DNA of 64,000 nt from Leeuwenhoekiella blandensis MED217 (GCF_000152985.1 NZ_CH672395.1:2879195-2943194); one strand, 5' to 3'. Positions 1 through 9,239 are shown, counted from the stretch's first letter. Notes: generated by a model from the letters alone, not told the origin. Program-made: numbers and translations.

Positions 1-623
1 GCTCTATATTTTACGCTATCTTGAAAGTTCTTGCTCGATATCGGCGTATTGTTATCCGGGTTATTAGGATCATAAAACTGCGAACCGTAAGCAAGTACAG
101 ATTCCATCTTTACATCCATAAAACCGCTAATGTCTACCACAACATCGGGCTGCAAGTTTTTCCATTGAATGTAATGATATACGTGTTTAGGTCTCCAGGC
201 TTCTTGAGCTTCGCCTTCAAAGGTTGTTTCGATCTTTTTCAAACCGCTTAAAAAACACGCGTCGCTGGCCAATTTGCTTCCCTTACCGTGATCGATATGT
301 CGATCATCAATAGCATTGCACAGCACAATCTCCGGGCGGTATTTACGTATGATCTCAATAATACGCAACTGTGATTCTTTATCATTGGCAAAGAAACCAT
401 CGGCCAAAGCGATGTTTTCGCGCACGCTTAATCCTAAAATTTTTGCTGCGGCAGCTGCCTCCTGATCTCTGATTGCTGCTGAACCGCGTGTTCCCAGTTC
501 GCCACGTGTAAGATCTAGAATTCCTGTTTTCTTTCCGCGGCTGGCTTCCTTGGCAAGAACACCACTGCAGGAAAGTTCTACATCATCAGGATGCGCACCA
601 ATGGCAAGTATATCTAATTTCAA
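1..623 (-). CDS. bshB1: N-acetylglucosaminyl-malate deacetylase BshB1 (3' end cut by window edge)
   Basis: Bacillithiol biosynthesis: this family removes the acetyl group from GlcNAc-malate before cysteine is added by BshC. About 207 codons are visible; the family is usually near 235-240, so roughly 30 C-terminal residues lie outside the window. The reading frame is continuous from the edge. The PIG-L/LmbE zinc motif AHPDD is at residues 10-14 and a second zinc histidine lies in the RHIDHGKG segment. The start is a TTG at 621-623: an in-frame TAA lies three codons upstream and no ATG precedes the zinc motif. The downstream neighbour on the same strand is a Cys/Met-metabolism PLP enzyme, which fits a thiol-metabolism context, although the 56-bp gap does not prove an operon. 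Confidence 0.9.
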   Translation of the reverse strand, partial: MKLDILAIGAHPDDVELSCSGVLAKEASRGKKTGILDLTRGELGTRGSAAIRDQEAAAAAKILGLSVRENIALADGFFANDKESQLRIIEIIRKYRPEIVLCNAIDDRHIDHGKGSKLASDACFLSGLKKIETTFEGEAQEAWRPKHVYHYIQWKNLQPDVVVDISGFMDVKMESVLAYGSQFYDPNNPDNNTPISSKNFQDSVKYR

Positions 624-679
624 TAGTTGTTATTTTAAATCGTATCTATTTTCTGTCGGCAAGCAACAGCGAACCTAAC

Positions 680-1855
680 TTAAATACTAAAGTTTAAACT
701 GTCTTTCACCACTTTTTCAAGCGCTTGCTTGAGATCGGCAATCAAGTCTTCTTTCTCTTCGATGCCTACAGAAAAACGCAACAAGCCGTCTGCGATTCCT
801 TGATTTTCGCGTTCTTCAGCACTTAACAAAGCATGTGAGGTTTGTGTAGGCGAAAGAATGGTCGACTCAACACCTGCAAGACTCATCGAGGGTTTGATCA
901 ACTTCAATTCTTTCATAAAAGCAGAAGCATCCAACTCGTCTGAAAGTTCAAAAGAAAGCATTCCGCCAAAACCGCTCATTTGCTTTTTAGCAAGTTCATA
1001 ATCAGGGTGTGTTTTTAAACCGGGATAATACACCGCTTTTACATGCCCGTTTTGCTCAAGCCATTTCGCAAGTTTCTTAGCGTTTTTGTTTTGTTGCTTT
1101 ACGCGCAAAACCATCGTCTTCAAACTACGTTCAAGCATCCAAACCGAAAAGTCACTTAAGCTTCCGCCCAGGTTCTTGGCTTTATTCCAGATCTTATCCA
1201 TATGCGCTTCAGAACAGGCAACAGCACCGGCAAGAATATCACTGTGACCGCCCATATATTTGGTTGCACTGTGCAAAATAATATCGATGCCAAATTCAGC
1301 CGGATTCTGATTAACCGGAGAAGCAAAGGTGTTATCAATCATCGTGATTATGCCTTTAGCCTTTGCCAGATCTGCTACCATTTGCATATTGGTCACCGTC
1401 ATCAACGGATTTGATGGTGTTTCAATATACACCACTTTGGTGTTTTCTTTGATTGCAGCTTCAAAGTCGGCTTGCTCTAGCCCAGAAGTGAACGTATACT
1501 CGATTCCCATTTTTGAGAATTCTTCTTCCACGAGATTAAAGGTGCCGCCATAAAGCGTCTTTTGTAATACAATATGATCGCCCGCATTTAAAAAAGCGAG
1601 TAAAGCGGTACTCACCGCAGCCATCCCGCTACCAAAGATCATCCCGGCTTCGGCACCCTCAAGGGCAGCGATCTTTTTACCCAGCATCTCTTGGTTAGGC
1701 GTATTGAAATATCTTGGATAACGCTTTACTTCAACATCTTCATAAGCGTAAGAAGTAGACATATATATGGGCGACACTGCGCCTTTGAATTGCTCATCTT
1801 TCACCTCACCCACGTGAGTGCAAATGGTATTTAAACCTAATTTTTGATCGGTCAT
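680..1855 (-). CDS. Trans-sulfuration-family PLP enzyme (cystathionine gamma-synthase / gamma-lyase type)
   Basis: A 391-residue Cys/Met-metabolism PLP-dependent enzyme of standard family length. The Schiff-base lysine is K199 in the motif SATKYMGGHSD and the pyridine-nitrogen aspartate is D174 in MIDNTF. The N-terminal PRY-N-TPNQ segment supplies the phosphate-binding tyrosine/arginine region used by the neighbouring subunit. Members make cystathionine from an activated homoserine, split cystathionine, or release methanethiol from methionine; the sequence alone does not separate these activities. It lies upstream of bshB1 on the same strand, with a GNAT gene diverging from its 5' side. It is cytosolic, with no signal peptide. 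Family assignment is firm; the exact reaction is not. Confidence 0.88.
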   Translation of the reverse strand: MTDQKLGLNTICTHVGEVKDEQFKGAVSPIYMSTSYAYEDVEVKRYPRYFNTPNQEMLGKKIAALEGAEAGMIFGSGMAAVSTALLAFLNAGDHIVLQKTLYGGTFNLVEEEFSKMGIEYTFTSGLEQADFEAAIKENTKVVYIETPSNPLMTVTNMQMVADLAKAKGIITMIDNTFASPVNQNPAEFGIDIILHSATKYMGGHSDILAGAVACSEAHMDKIWNKAKNLGGSLSDFSVWMLERSLKTMVLRVKQQNKNAKKLAKWLEQNGHVKAVYYPGLKTHPDYELAKKQMSGFGGMLSFELSDELDASAFMKELKLIKPSMSLAGVESTILSPTQTSHALLSAEERENQGIADGLLRFSVGIEEKEDLIADLKQALEKVVKDSLNFSI

Positions 1856-1934
1856 AATAGGGTTATTTAGTCTGCTTCGAATTTACAAAAAGCCGACTGA
1901 ACATCGCGTTAAGACTGCTTTAATTAGCATCAAA

Positions 1935-1967
1935 TTGAATGCGTCAATTCCTTCTGTATTAACTTTG
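1935..1967 (+). promoter_or_regulatory. Candidate Bacteroidota promoter for the GNAT gene
   Basis: TAACTTTG at 1960-1967 matches the -7 consensus TAnnTTTG, and a TTG at 1935-1937 lies 22 bp upstream, the usual -33 spacing. The GNAT start is 19 bp downstream. Confidence 0.6.
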
Positions 1968-1985
1968 CAGCCCTAAATTTACCCT

Positions 1986-2447
1986 ATGAAACTTGTTTTT
2001 GACACCTATAAGACTGAATATGATGCTCCTTTCAAACAACTTAATCTGCATTGGCTGGAGCAATACTTTGTGGTAGAACCACACGACGATGAAGTACTGA
2101 GCGATCCGTATCGTTTTATTATTGAACCCGGCGGCGATATTCTTGTGGTTCTCTTAGAAGGAAAGGTTGCCGGTGTGGTCGCCTTAATGCCCGATGAGAA
2201 TGGAGTATTTGAAATGACAAAAATGGCTGTAGACACCAACCTAAGAGGACAGAAAATAGGTCAAAAATTATTGCAGTATACGCTTGATTTTGCACGCGAT
2301 AAAGGCCTTGACCAACTCATCTTATATTCGAACCGAAAGTTAGAAAATGCGATTTACCTCTATCGTAAATTCGGCTTTGAAGAAATCCCTTTAGAAACCC
2401 CAAACCCCTATGAGCGTGCCGATATTAAAATGAAAATCAAGCTTTAA
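1986..2447 (+). CDS. GNAT-family N-acetyltransferase
   Basis: A 153-residue single-domain GNAT. Motif A is clear: the strand FEMTKMAVD is followed by the acetyl-CoA pyrophosphate loop RGQKIG at residues 87-92 and then the helix GQKLLQYTLDFAR. The motif B region (LILYSNRKLENAIYLYRKFGF) is also present, and the protein ends just after it, as is normal for short GNATs. Substrate is unknown; it could be a small molecule, an amino acid or a protein N-terminus. The gene is divergent from the trans-sulfuration gene and has its own candidate promoter. Confidence 0.85.
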   Translation: MKLVFDTYKTEYDAPFKQLNLHWLEQYFVVEPHDDEVLSDPYRFIIEPGGDILVVLLEGKVAGVVALMPDENGVFEMTKMAVDTNLRGQKIGQKLLQYTLDFARDKGLDQLILYSNRKLENAIYLYRKFGFEEIPLETPNPYERADIKMKIKL

Positions 2448-2519
2448 GGTTTACGATTTCTTTAATACATAAAGCTCATTTTTCTTAGTTCCTTTGTAGC
2501 TAAACCATTTAATACGACT

Positions 2520-3323
2520 ATGAAAAAAATTATACTTTCTGTTTTTGTTGCTACGGCTTTATTAAGCTGTAAAAATGAAAACAAGACCGCAGATGATGCT
2601 ACCAAAGAAACCGAAGAAGTAGCAATGAACACTGAAGCTTTAGAGGCAGAAGCAGAATTTAACCTTACACCTATTGAGCATGCTACTGCTGTTTTTGAAT
2701 TTGGGGATAGCGTTTTTTATATCGATCCTGTAGGTGGTGCAGAAGCTTTTGAAGGCCAACCGGATCCAGACGTAATTCTGGTAACAGACATTCACGGCGA
2801 TCATTTAAATCAAGCTACACTTAAGGCTGTTGCGACGCCTGAGACTACCATTTATGCGCCGCAAGCGGTTTTTGATCAACTTGAAGGTCCTATACGCGCT
2901 CAAGTAACTGTGATCAATAATGAAGAAGCTAAATCTTGGGATGGCTATACGTTGACCGCGATACCTATGTACAACTTGAGAGAAGAAGCCAAACAATTTC
3001 ACACTAAGGGAAGAGGTAATGGCTATGTACTTGAGAAAGATGGAATGCGCGTTTATTTCTCCGGAGATACCGAAGATATCCCAGAGATGCGTAATCTGGA
3101 AAACATCGATAAAGCTTACGTTTGTATGAATCTTCCGTATACAATGACTGTTGAAAGTGCAGCAGATGGCGTGATCGCATTCAAACCGAAAGAGGTGTAT
3201 CCGTATCACTTTAGAGGTAAGGACGGCCTAAGCGATGTAGAAAAGTTTAAAGGAATTGTAGATTCTGCAAATGTTGGCACCGAAGTGATGCTACTCGATT
3301 GGTATCCCAACGGCGCTGAATAA
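2520..3323 (+). CDS. MBL-fold metal-dependent hydrolase lipoprotein (UlaG-like)
   Basis: A 267-residue lipoprotein. The signal peptide ends in LLSC with lipidated Cys17, then an acidic, Glu/Thr-rich linker. The metallo-beta-lactamase fold follows: the metal motif is TDIHGDHL at residues 89-96 (D90-x-H92-x-D94-H95, close to the HxHxDH signature with the first histidine replaced by Asp), SGDTED at 181-186 gives the bridging aspartate, and H230 is the last metal ligand. The arrangement resembles UlaG-like/COG2220 enzymes. Lipidation places it on the periplasmic face or outer membrane. Substrate is unknown. The change at the first ligand position is odd for the family and may alter metal binding. 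A strong terminator follows. Confidence 0.8.
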   Translation: MKKIILSVFVATALLSCKNENKTADDATKETEEVAMNTEALEAEAEFNLTPIEHATAVFEFGDSVFYIDPVGGAEAFEGQPDPDVILVTDIHGDHLNQATLKAVATPETTIYAPQAVFDQLEGPIRAQVTVINNEEAKSWDGYTLTAIPMYNLREEAKQFHTKGRGNGYVLEKDGMRVYFSGDTEDIPEMRNLENIDKAYVCMNLPYTMTVESAADGVIAFKPKEVYPYHFRGKDGLSDVEKFKGIVDSANVGTEVMLLDWYPNGAE

Positions 3324-3339
3324 ACTTTCAAAAATTATA

Positions 3340-3371
3340 AAATCCCAATACAACGTGTTGGGATTTTTTAA
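3340..3371 (+). terminator. Intrinsic terminator after the MBL-fold gene
   Basis: A 9-bp perfect stem, AAATCCCAA / TTGGGATTT, with a 9-nt loop is followed by a T run. It lies 17 bp after the stop codon. Confidence 0.85.
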
Positions 3372-3399
3372 TGCGATACTCTTTTAGGGCAACCTAAGT

Positions 3400-3482
3400 G
3401 GAAAAGCATTAGCTTCAAGGATCAAGTAATCTATTTCAAGGCAAGCCTATGAGAAATAAATCCTTTGGCGACGCCAATAAAT
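3400..3482. repeat. Dispersed intergenic repeat, copy A
   Basis: This non-coding stretch resembles 36802-36887. Shared blocks in the same order are GGAAAAGC, GGCAAGCCT, AATAAA-CCTTTGGCG and GCCAA. Each copy can form two small hairpins (GGC..GCC). Both copies lie just upstream of a plus-strand gene start. Confidence 0.45.
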
Positions 3483-3530
3483 ACAGTATTTTTAAAGTTC
3501 GCTAAAGCGGAATAATTAAAAAAACAATCC

Positions 3531-4655
3531 ATGAAAGCTGTATTCTTAAGTCTTTGCTTAACTGCGCTAATTTCCTGTAAAAACACCGAATCTCAAAAGG
3601 AAACTCCAATGACTGAAACTCAAAATACGGAGCATACCAGCTTTTATATTGGCACCTATACCGATGGCGATAGCCAAGGAATCTATAAAGCAAGTCTTGA
3701 AGCAGATGGCACCTTTACCAAACCGGTACTTGCTGCAGAAGTTGCTAACCCTTCTTTCCTCGCATTTAATGATGCTAAAGACATTTTGCTTTCGGTTACC
3801 GAAAGGGAACAAGGGAAAATAGGAACTTTTAAAGTTGCAGGCGATACCTTAACACCGATTAACGAACAAAACAGTGGCGGCGCAAATCCGTGTTTTGTAA
3901 CGATAAACGAAGCCAATTATGTACTGGTTGCTAATTATACCGGGGGAAACGTCGGACTTTTAAAATTGAATGAACAAGACGGCAGTCTTTCAGAGTTGCT
4001 TGATGTGGAACAACACGAAGGCCAAGGCACTACCGATCGTCAGGAAGGACCACACGCACATTCCGCTTGGTTTTTACCCGATGGTAGCGGAATCGTCTCT
4101 GCTGATTTAGGAACCAACCAATTATGGTTTTCAAAGATCAACACACAAACAAATAAACTCGAACCTGCTGAACCACAAAAGCTGGATTTACCAGAAGGTG
4201 CTGGTCCGCGGCACTTGGTTTTTCATCCATCCAACGGCTTTATCTATGTGTTGAATGAGTTAGACAACACCGTAGCACAAATAGGTAAAGAGAATGAGCG
4301 TTATAGCGTTAAAACAGTGACTTCGATACTACCTGAGGACTTTGATGCCTTCAGTAAAGCAGCCGATATACACATCAGTAAAGACGGCAAGTTTATTTAC
4401 GCTTCAAACCGCGGTCACGACAGCATCGCTATTCTTGAGGTGACAGAAGACGGAAGTTTAACCCTAATTGCAAACGAGCCTACAAAAGGAAAAGATCCGC
4501 GTAACTTTCAATTGACACCGGATGAAAAGTTTGTGATCGTAGCCAATCAAAACAGCAATAACCTCGTTTCTTACACCCGAGATCCTGAAAGCGGTTTGAT
4601 GACCTACGCTTCAGAAATCACTGCTCCTACTCCGGTTTGTATTTTGTTTGAATAG
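3531..4655 (+). CDS. Lactonase-family beta-propeller lipoprotein (6-phosphogluconolactonase-like fold)
   Basis: A 374-residue protein of the YbhE/Pgl-type seven-bladed propeller family (COG2706). The N-terminus is a short signal peptide with lipobox ending at Cys16 (LISC). Family hallmarks are visible: the opening strand FYIGTYTDGDSQGIY, the NPSFLAF segment, GPHAHSAWFLPDG, GPRHLVFHPSNGFIYVLNEL, IHISKDGKFIYASNRGHDSI and the closing DPRNFQLTPDEKFVIVANQNSNN. Cytosolic members hydrolyse 6-phosphogluconolactone; an exported lipoprotein form probably acts on another sugar lactone or has a binding role (inference). Start chosen at ATG 3531 because it gives the lipobox; an internal ATG at 3609 would remove it. 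Confidence 0.85.
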   Translation: MKAVFLSLCLTALISCKNTESQKETPMTETQNTEHTSFYIGTYTDGDSQGIYKASLEADGTFTKPVLAAEVANPSFLAFNDAKDILLSVTEREQGKIGTFKVAGDTLTPINEQNSGGANPCFVTINEANYVLVANYTGGNVGLLKLNEQDGSLSELLDVEQHEGQGTTDRQEGPHAHSAWFLPDGSGIVSADLGTNQLWFSKINTQTNKLEPAEPQKLDLPEGAGPRHLVFHPSNGFIYVLNELDNTVAQIGKENERYSVKTVTSILPEDFDAFSKAADIHISKDGKFIYASNRGHDSIAILEVTEDGSLTLIANEPTKGKDPRNFQLTPDEKFVIVANQNSNNLVSYTRDPESGLMTYASEITAPTPVCILFE

Positions 4656-4694
4656 ATCTATTTTTTATCTTATCTCAAACAAAATCTTATAACC

Positions 4695-4928
4695 ATGAAC
4701 CGTTTTACAGTTATCTTTCTAAGTACGTTTGCTTTCTTTATCAGCTATGTAGGCATTTGGTATTTGCTGCAGTGGCTGTTTCCTAGCTTTGATGGTGCAG
4801 TTAAAGCCGCAACTTGTGCTGTAGTTACTGTGATCTTAACGCCACGAATTCAAAAAATAGATTCCCAATTGGGTAAAAAACAAACCCTGATCTCCTGGAT
4901 GCTTGTGGGTAAAAGTTGGGTGGTTTAA
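4695..4928 (+). CDS. Small membrane protein, unknown function
   Basis: 77 residues with two hydrophobic segments (about residues 5-27 and 35-50) and a basic C-terminus (RIQKIDSQLGKKQ). The segment LLQWLFPSFDG between them is typical of short conserved Bacteroidota membrane proteins. I do not recognise a family. It follows the lactonase-like gene by 39 bp on the same strand and may be cotranscribed. Confidence 0.6.
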   Translation: MNRFTVIFLSTFAFFISYVGIWYLLQWLFPSFDGAVKAATCAVVTVILTPRIQKIDSQLGKKQTLISWMLVGKSWVV

Positions 4929-5044
4929 ACGTGCTGTTCACTTACTGATTCGTCAACATAATCTGAAAAACAACGACATTTCTACGCAACCAATCAAACA
5001 GTTAAGCATCTTAATAAGAGTTTAATAACTGAAAAATAAACTCC

Positions 5045-5710
5045 ATGAGTTTATTTTCAAAACGCACTGTTTGTATGGCCAAAATATTCAGCTACCTTTT
5101 TCTTTCAATTGTTGTATTAGGTTGTAGTAAAGATGATTCGATACACGTAGACTTATCAAAGTTCGATACAATTACTGAACGTTTTCCATATACCGATTTG
5201 AATCCGGAGGTTACCTTTAATTACTATGAACTTTTGTATTCAATAGAAGGTAATGCAGATGAAGAACTTATTACCTCCGAAGGTACTCTTTGCGCTAATG
5301 TTTCTGATGCTGATACGTGTGCTGAATCATTCAACGCTATGGAGACGATGTTTGGTTTTGCAGGAGGTTGTCTACCTTCCTATTGTTTTCTATATATCAA
5401 ATTGCAAGAAGAGGGCACCAATGCAATTTTGAACACGCCAGAGCAACTTTTGACATTCTTAGGTACAATAGACAGTGCATCTGAAGCTATACTTTGGGCT
5501 AATGTAAACGGGTATTCCCACAGTTCTAGCAGTAAAGAAACGGGGGCCATCCGAAAAGTAGACGACCATTTTGAACTTTTAGTTTCTGAACTTGTAAGTG
5601 GCTGCCTTCCTTATCAAACAGACCAAGTTCATTTGCGCATTGATTCAGACGGTAAAATTATTGAGCTGGGTAGAGCCGTTTTCTCCTATGCTAAAAACAG
5701 CTGTATCTAA
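5045..5710 (+). CDS. Secreted lipoprotein of unknown function
   Basis: 221 residues with an N-terminal hydrophobic segment ending in a lipobox (VVLGC, Cys27 counting from ATG 5045). A second ATG at 5075 gives a more usual 17-residue signal peptide, so the true start could be either. The mature part is acidic and contains eight or more cysteines, including SDADTC, GGCLPSYCF and SGCLPYQ, which suggests disulfides outside the cytoplasm. I recognise no domain. The gene converges with the amidohydrolase gene, leaving only 3 bp between the stop codons. Confidence 0.7.
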   Translation: MSLFSKRTVCMAKIFSYLFLSIVVLGCSKDDSIHVDLSKFDTITERFPYTDLNPEVTFNYYELLYSIEGNADEELITSEGTLCANVSDADTCAESFNAMETMFGFAGGCLPSYCFLYIKLQEEGTNAILNTPEQLLTFLGTIDSASEAILWANVNGYSHSSSSKETGAIRKVDDHFELLVSELVSGCLPYQTDQVHLRIDSDGKIIELGRAVFSYAKNSCI

Positions 5711-5713
5711 TCC

Positions 5714-7348
5714 TTACTTGACCTGCTTCCCGCCTAGCCAGGTTTGATTGACACTTAGATTAGGAATAGCATCTTCATCGATGGTCATAATATCCTGATC
5801 CATCACGATGAAATCTGCAAATTTACCGGCTTCGATGCTTCCTTTTTCGTTCTCTTCAAAATTGGAATAGGCAGCCCAGATGGTCATGCCGCGTAGAGTT
5901 TCTTCACGCGTTAAAGCATCTTTTTTCTGAAAACCACCTTCAGGAAACTGCATCAGATCCTTACGAGCGACGGCAGCATAAAACGTGTAAAACGGATTGA
6001 CACGCTCTACCGGAAAATCGGTTCCTAATGCGATCACTCCGGCTTCATTCAATAGTTTTTTATACGCATAAGCGCCTTTCATTCGGCGTTCGCCTAAACG
6101 CTCTTTTGCCCAATACATATCGCTGGTTGCGTGTGTAGGCTGTACCGAAGGCAAAATATTATCATCAAAGTAATCAAAGTCATCTGGCGAGATCACCTGT
6201 GCATGCTCTACCTTCCAGCGACGATCAGATTCATCTTTTAAAGCTTCGGCATAGGCATTTAAGATCACCGTATTTGCCGAATCACCAATCGCATGCGTAT
6301 TCATTTGAAAATCGGTTTTTGCCAGTTTTTTAGCCAAACTGTAAATACTGTCTACCGGCGTTACCATCGCTCCATAGTGGTTATGACGGTCAGAATACGG
6401 TGCACGCAAAGCAGCACCACGAGAACCTAAAGCTCCGTCGCCATAGACTTTAACCGATCTTACATTGAGTTTTTCAGTTTTTAAAATTCCGTTCTCAATA
6501 AAATAATCTACATCGGCTGCGGTATTGCTGATCATCGCATACATACGCATCTCAAGCGTTCCTGCCTTTTGTAAACTATCTATAAGTAAAATCGTGTTTC
6601 GATCGAGACCGGCATCATTTACCGTGGTCAAACCATAATCAAAACAATAGTCTTGTGCATCCTTTAGCGCTTGTATACTTTGTTCTCTACTTAATTTTGG
6701 CATGACATTATAGACCAGATCCATTGCATTATCGATCAAAACGCCGGTTACTTCTCCGCCTTCCTGAATGACTTCGCCGCCTTCGGTAATTGTGGTGTTA
6801 TCAATTTTAGCAAGATCTAAAGCTTTCTGATTTACCAATAAGGCGTGACCGTCAATACGCTGAAGCGCTACAGGAATATCCGGAAAAAGAGAATCTAGTT
6901 TTGCTTTAGTAGGAAAGGCTTTATTTTCCCAATCGTTTTGATCCCAACCGCGACCAAAAACAAAATCACTAGGTTTTTCCTTCTGAAAAGCGGCAAGTCG
7001 ATCTATGATCTCGTCATAACTTTGGGTACCTACCAGATCTGCATTTTGCAACGACTCACCAAATCTGTAGAAATGACAATGCGCATCGATGAGTCCCGGA
7101 AGTACGGTCTTTCCGGCAAGATCGGTCATCGTTTTAGCCGAATAGTTTGCCTGGATAGAATCGGTTAAACCTACTGCTACAAATTTCCCATCTTTTACTG
7201 CAAAAGCTTCGGCCTTAGAAAAACCCGAATCTACAGTATATATATTTCCGTTGTAAAAAATAGCATCGACCTCAACCTTATCTGAAGCCTTATCTTCACA
7301 ACTCAACAACACCAGAAAACCTAATAAACCAAAAAGAACATTGCGCAT
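5714..7348 (-). CDS. Amidohydrolase-family lipoprotein (YtcJ-like, amidohydrolase 3)
   Basis: About 544 residues from ATG 7348; a longer upstream open frame exists, but this start gives a signal peptide with lipobox LLSC (Cys17). The protein has the composite-domain edges of the amidohydrolase superfamily and its metal motifs: GLIDAHCHFYRFG, VEHAQVIS, NTHAIGDSA and GTDFPVERVNPF. The closing GSIEAGKFADFIVMDQD is diagnostic of the family. YtcJ-like enzymes hydrolyse amide or imide bonds in small molecules, substrate usually unknown. Lipidation suggests a periplasmic site of action. A terminator for the upstream gene pair lies between this gene and the barrel gene, so it is probably transcribed alone. 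Confidence 0.85.
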   Translation of the reverse strand: MRNVLFGLLGFLVLLSCEDKASDKVEVDAIFYNGNIYTVDSGFSKAEAFAVKDGKFVAVGLTDSIQANYSAKTMTDLAGKTVLPGLIDAHCHFYRFGESLQNADLVGTQSYDEIIDRLAAFQKEKPSDFVFGRGWDQNDWENKAFPTKAKLDSLFPDIPVALQRIDGHALLVNQKALDLAKIDNTTITEGGEVIQEGGEVTGVLIDNAMDLVYNVMPKLSREQSIQALKDAQDYCFDYGLTTVNDAGLDRNTILLIDSLQKAGTLEMRMYAMISNTAADVDYFIENGILKTEKLNVRSVKVYGDGALGSRGAALRAPYSDRHNHYGAMVTPVDSIYSLAKKLAKTDFQMNTHAIGDSANTVILNAYAEALKDESDRRWKVEHAQVISPDDFDYFDDNILPSVQPTHATSDMYWAKERLGERRMKGAYAYKKLLNEAGVIALGTDFPVERVNPFYTFYAAVARKDLMQFPEGGFQKKDALTREETLRGMTIWAAYSNFEENEKGSIEAGKFADFIVMDQDIMTIDEDAIPNLSVNQTWLGGKQVK

Positions 7349-7402
7349 AGTCTGTATTTTTTTGCGAATGTACAAATTAAGACGGCATTGCCTAAAACAA
7401 AA

Positions 7403-7426
7403 AAACTCCCAAAATTGGGAGTTTAT
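7403..7426 (-). terminator. Intrinsic terminator of the TPR/barrel transcription unit
   Basis: On the minus strand, AAACTCCCAA / TTGGGAGTTT forms a 9-10 bp stem with a minimal loop and is followed by a run of eight T. It lies just past the stop codon of the beta-barrel gene. Confidence 0.8.
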
Positions 7427-7446
7427 ATTGTAATGGTCCTGATTTT

Positions 7447-9210
7447 TCACCAGTCGAAGCGGTAGGTAGCACCTGCCATTCCCTGAATTCCTTGTACAGG
7501 ATAGTTAACCCAACGCTGATAATTATTACCAAAAGCATTGTTTACACGCGCAAAAAATGATAACTGATCATTAACGCGATAACCCGCGTGCGCATTAGCA
7601 TCAAAGTAACTCTCTAACTCCACCAACTGCGGATTAGACACAATCGAACTGGTTTGTACATCTACCTGATCGTTACGTGCGCCCACATAGAACAACGTCA
7701 CCCCGGCAAACCAATGTTCATCGATCTGGTAATCTGCAAAGAATGAAGCTTGAAAATCGGGTAAATTCCAGGCTTCTTCTTCCATATCTGTATCGTAGCT
7801 AAAAGCTTCCCCGTTGATGCGCATTTTTAAATTGCTATTCACATCAAAGTTGAGCTCTCCAAAAATGGAAAGTGTTTTCAAGTTGTCATTCACGATACCA
7901 AAAGAATTACCAAACTGATAATTTTCTGCTCCTGCAAGTGTTCCTTCACTTACCGATCTGAAGTTGTTTTTGTACAATAATCTGTTGTCCTCTGCCAAAT
8001 AGCTGGCGCGTAAATTATAGCTCATTGCGCTGCTTAACTTTCCTTTAATTCCCGCAAATAGATCGTATTTCTGATCGGTTGGTGAAAGTGAATCTAATGT
8101 TGGAGACACAAACGGATTTTCGGCAGCAAGCTCCTGATAGCTGTTTTGCATCAGACCTCCTTCAAGACCACCATAAGCAATAAAATATTCATCTACCACA
8201 TTGTAGGAAGCCTGTACACTTGGATAAATATTGATATCTGTTTTGTCTGCGTCAGGATTTAGATCTGCGGCTACATTGACTCCCAGATCCAGCCTAAGAT
8301 CCTCTAATAAAATCTGCAAACTAGGATTGGCACTCGCTATAAAATGCGTGTATTCTATAGCTTCTGAATTGCGATAGTTACGATCAAAACTTCCACTTAA
8401 ATAATCCAATTTGAGATCGATGCTTATTTTCTGATCGGTAATAGGAATCATAAATTCCGGAGCAATGACTGCGCGTATTTCGCTCGACTCATATGAGTCA
8501 CCAAAATATCCCAAACGTGCTGTGGCTCCTTCAAAAAAGCCTTCGTTAAATTCAACACCTCCGCTTAATCCGGCTTGGAAATAGCTGTGTACAGGATCTA
8601 TACTTTCAACCAATGTAGGTGAAGCCGCTACAAACTCATCAAGGCCGTACCAATTAAAAAGTTTGTGGCCCAGGTCAAGATCTGCATACCAATTATAATC
8701 GCGATCTCGTGTAGCATAACTCAAATTCAAATCGGTATCGTAAAACTGATTATCCAGCACAACACCATCAATTTCTCCCTGAGACGAATTATGATTGAGG
8801 TATATTCCGAAATTAGAATCCCGGTCGATCTCAAAATTGCTGTAAAATTCAGCCAAAGCAGTGGTATAGGTACCAAAGCCCAAACGCGCATAATTGTCGT
8901 ATAATTTTACAGGTTTTGCTTTTTCTACCTGAGCAGCCTTTCCTTTTGCAGGCGTAAAAGTAGAAGCTACCGGTACCGAAAAAATACCGTAGGTTACTTT
9001 TTTCTTAGCCGTATTTAAAGAATCATTTAAAGCCGGAGTCGCTTTGACTTTAAATGCATCACCAATCTCTGGAGTGTAGGGCTTAACCACATTTACTACT
9101 TCGGTTCCCAGATTCCCTTTATCCTGAGCCTGCGCAAGACTTAGCCCTGCCAGCATCAACGTGAGCGTGAAAATGGATTTTATATATTGAATCTTCATAG
9201 ATGTTTTCAT
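7447..9210 (-). CDS. Outer-membrane beta-barrel protein (TonB-receptor-like barrel without plug)
   Basis: About 587 residues from ATG 9210 (an alternative is ATG 9198; the longer open frame starts at an unconvincing TTG). A signal peptide ends near LSLAQAQ. After a Pro/Lys-rich N-terminal region the sequence is an alternating aromatic/polar strand pattern to the end (for example NFGIYLNHNSSQ, MSYNLRASYLAED, LSFFARVNNAFGNNYQRW) and it ends in an aromatic residue (YRFDW), as expected of an outer-membrane barrel. The C-terminal half resembles TonB-dependent receptor barrels, including the final LFARVNN-F--NYQ pattern, but no plug domain or TonB box is visible. It follows the large TPR gene by about 30 bp in the same direction, so the two are likely one operon and may work together at the envelope. 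Confidence 0.8.
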   Translation of the reverse strand: MKTSMKIQYIKSIFTLTLMLAGLSLAQAQDKGNLGTEVVNVVKPYTPEIGDAFKVKATPALNDSLNTAKKKVTYGIFSVPVASTFTPAKGKAAQVEKAKPVKLYDNYARLGFGTYTTALAEFYSNFEIDRDSNFGIYLNHNSSQGEIDGVVLDNQFYDTDLNLSYATRDRDYNWYADLDLGHKLFNWYGLDEFVAASPTLVESIDPVHSYFQAGLSGGVEFNEGFFEGATARLGYFGDSYESSEIRAVIAPEFMIPITDQKISIDLKLDYLSGSFDRNYRNSEAIEYTHFIASANPSLQILLEDLRLDLGVNVAADLNPDADKTDINIYPSVQASYNVVDEYFIAYGGLEGGLMQNSYQELAAENPFVSPTLDSLSPTDQKYDLFAGIKGKLSSAMSYNLRASYLAEDNRLLYKNNFRSVSEGTLAGAENYQFGNSFGIVNDNLKTLSIFGELNFDVNSNLKMRINGEAFSYDTDMEEEAWNLPDFQASFFADYQIDEHWFAGVTLFYVGARNDQVDVQTSSIVSNPQLVELESYFDANAHAGYRVNDQLSFFARVNNAFGNNYQRWVNYPVQGIQGMAGATYRFDW

Positions 9211-9239
9211 TAATGATTGTTTGCACATAAACCTCAACT

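Noticed and set aside
2805-3209. Minus-strand open frame of 134 codons
   Set aside because: It is antisense to the MBL-fold lipoprotein, whose lipobox and metal motif are intact; the antisense translation is low-complexity and unlike any family.
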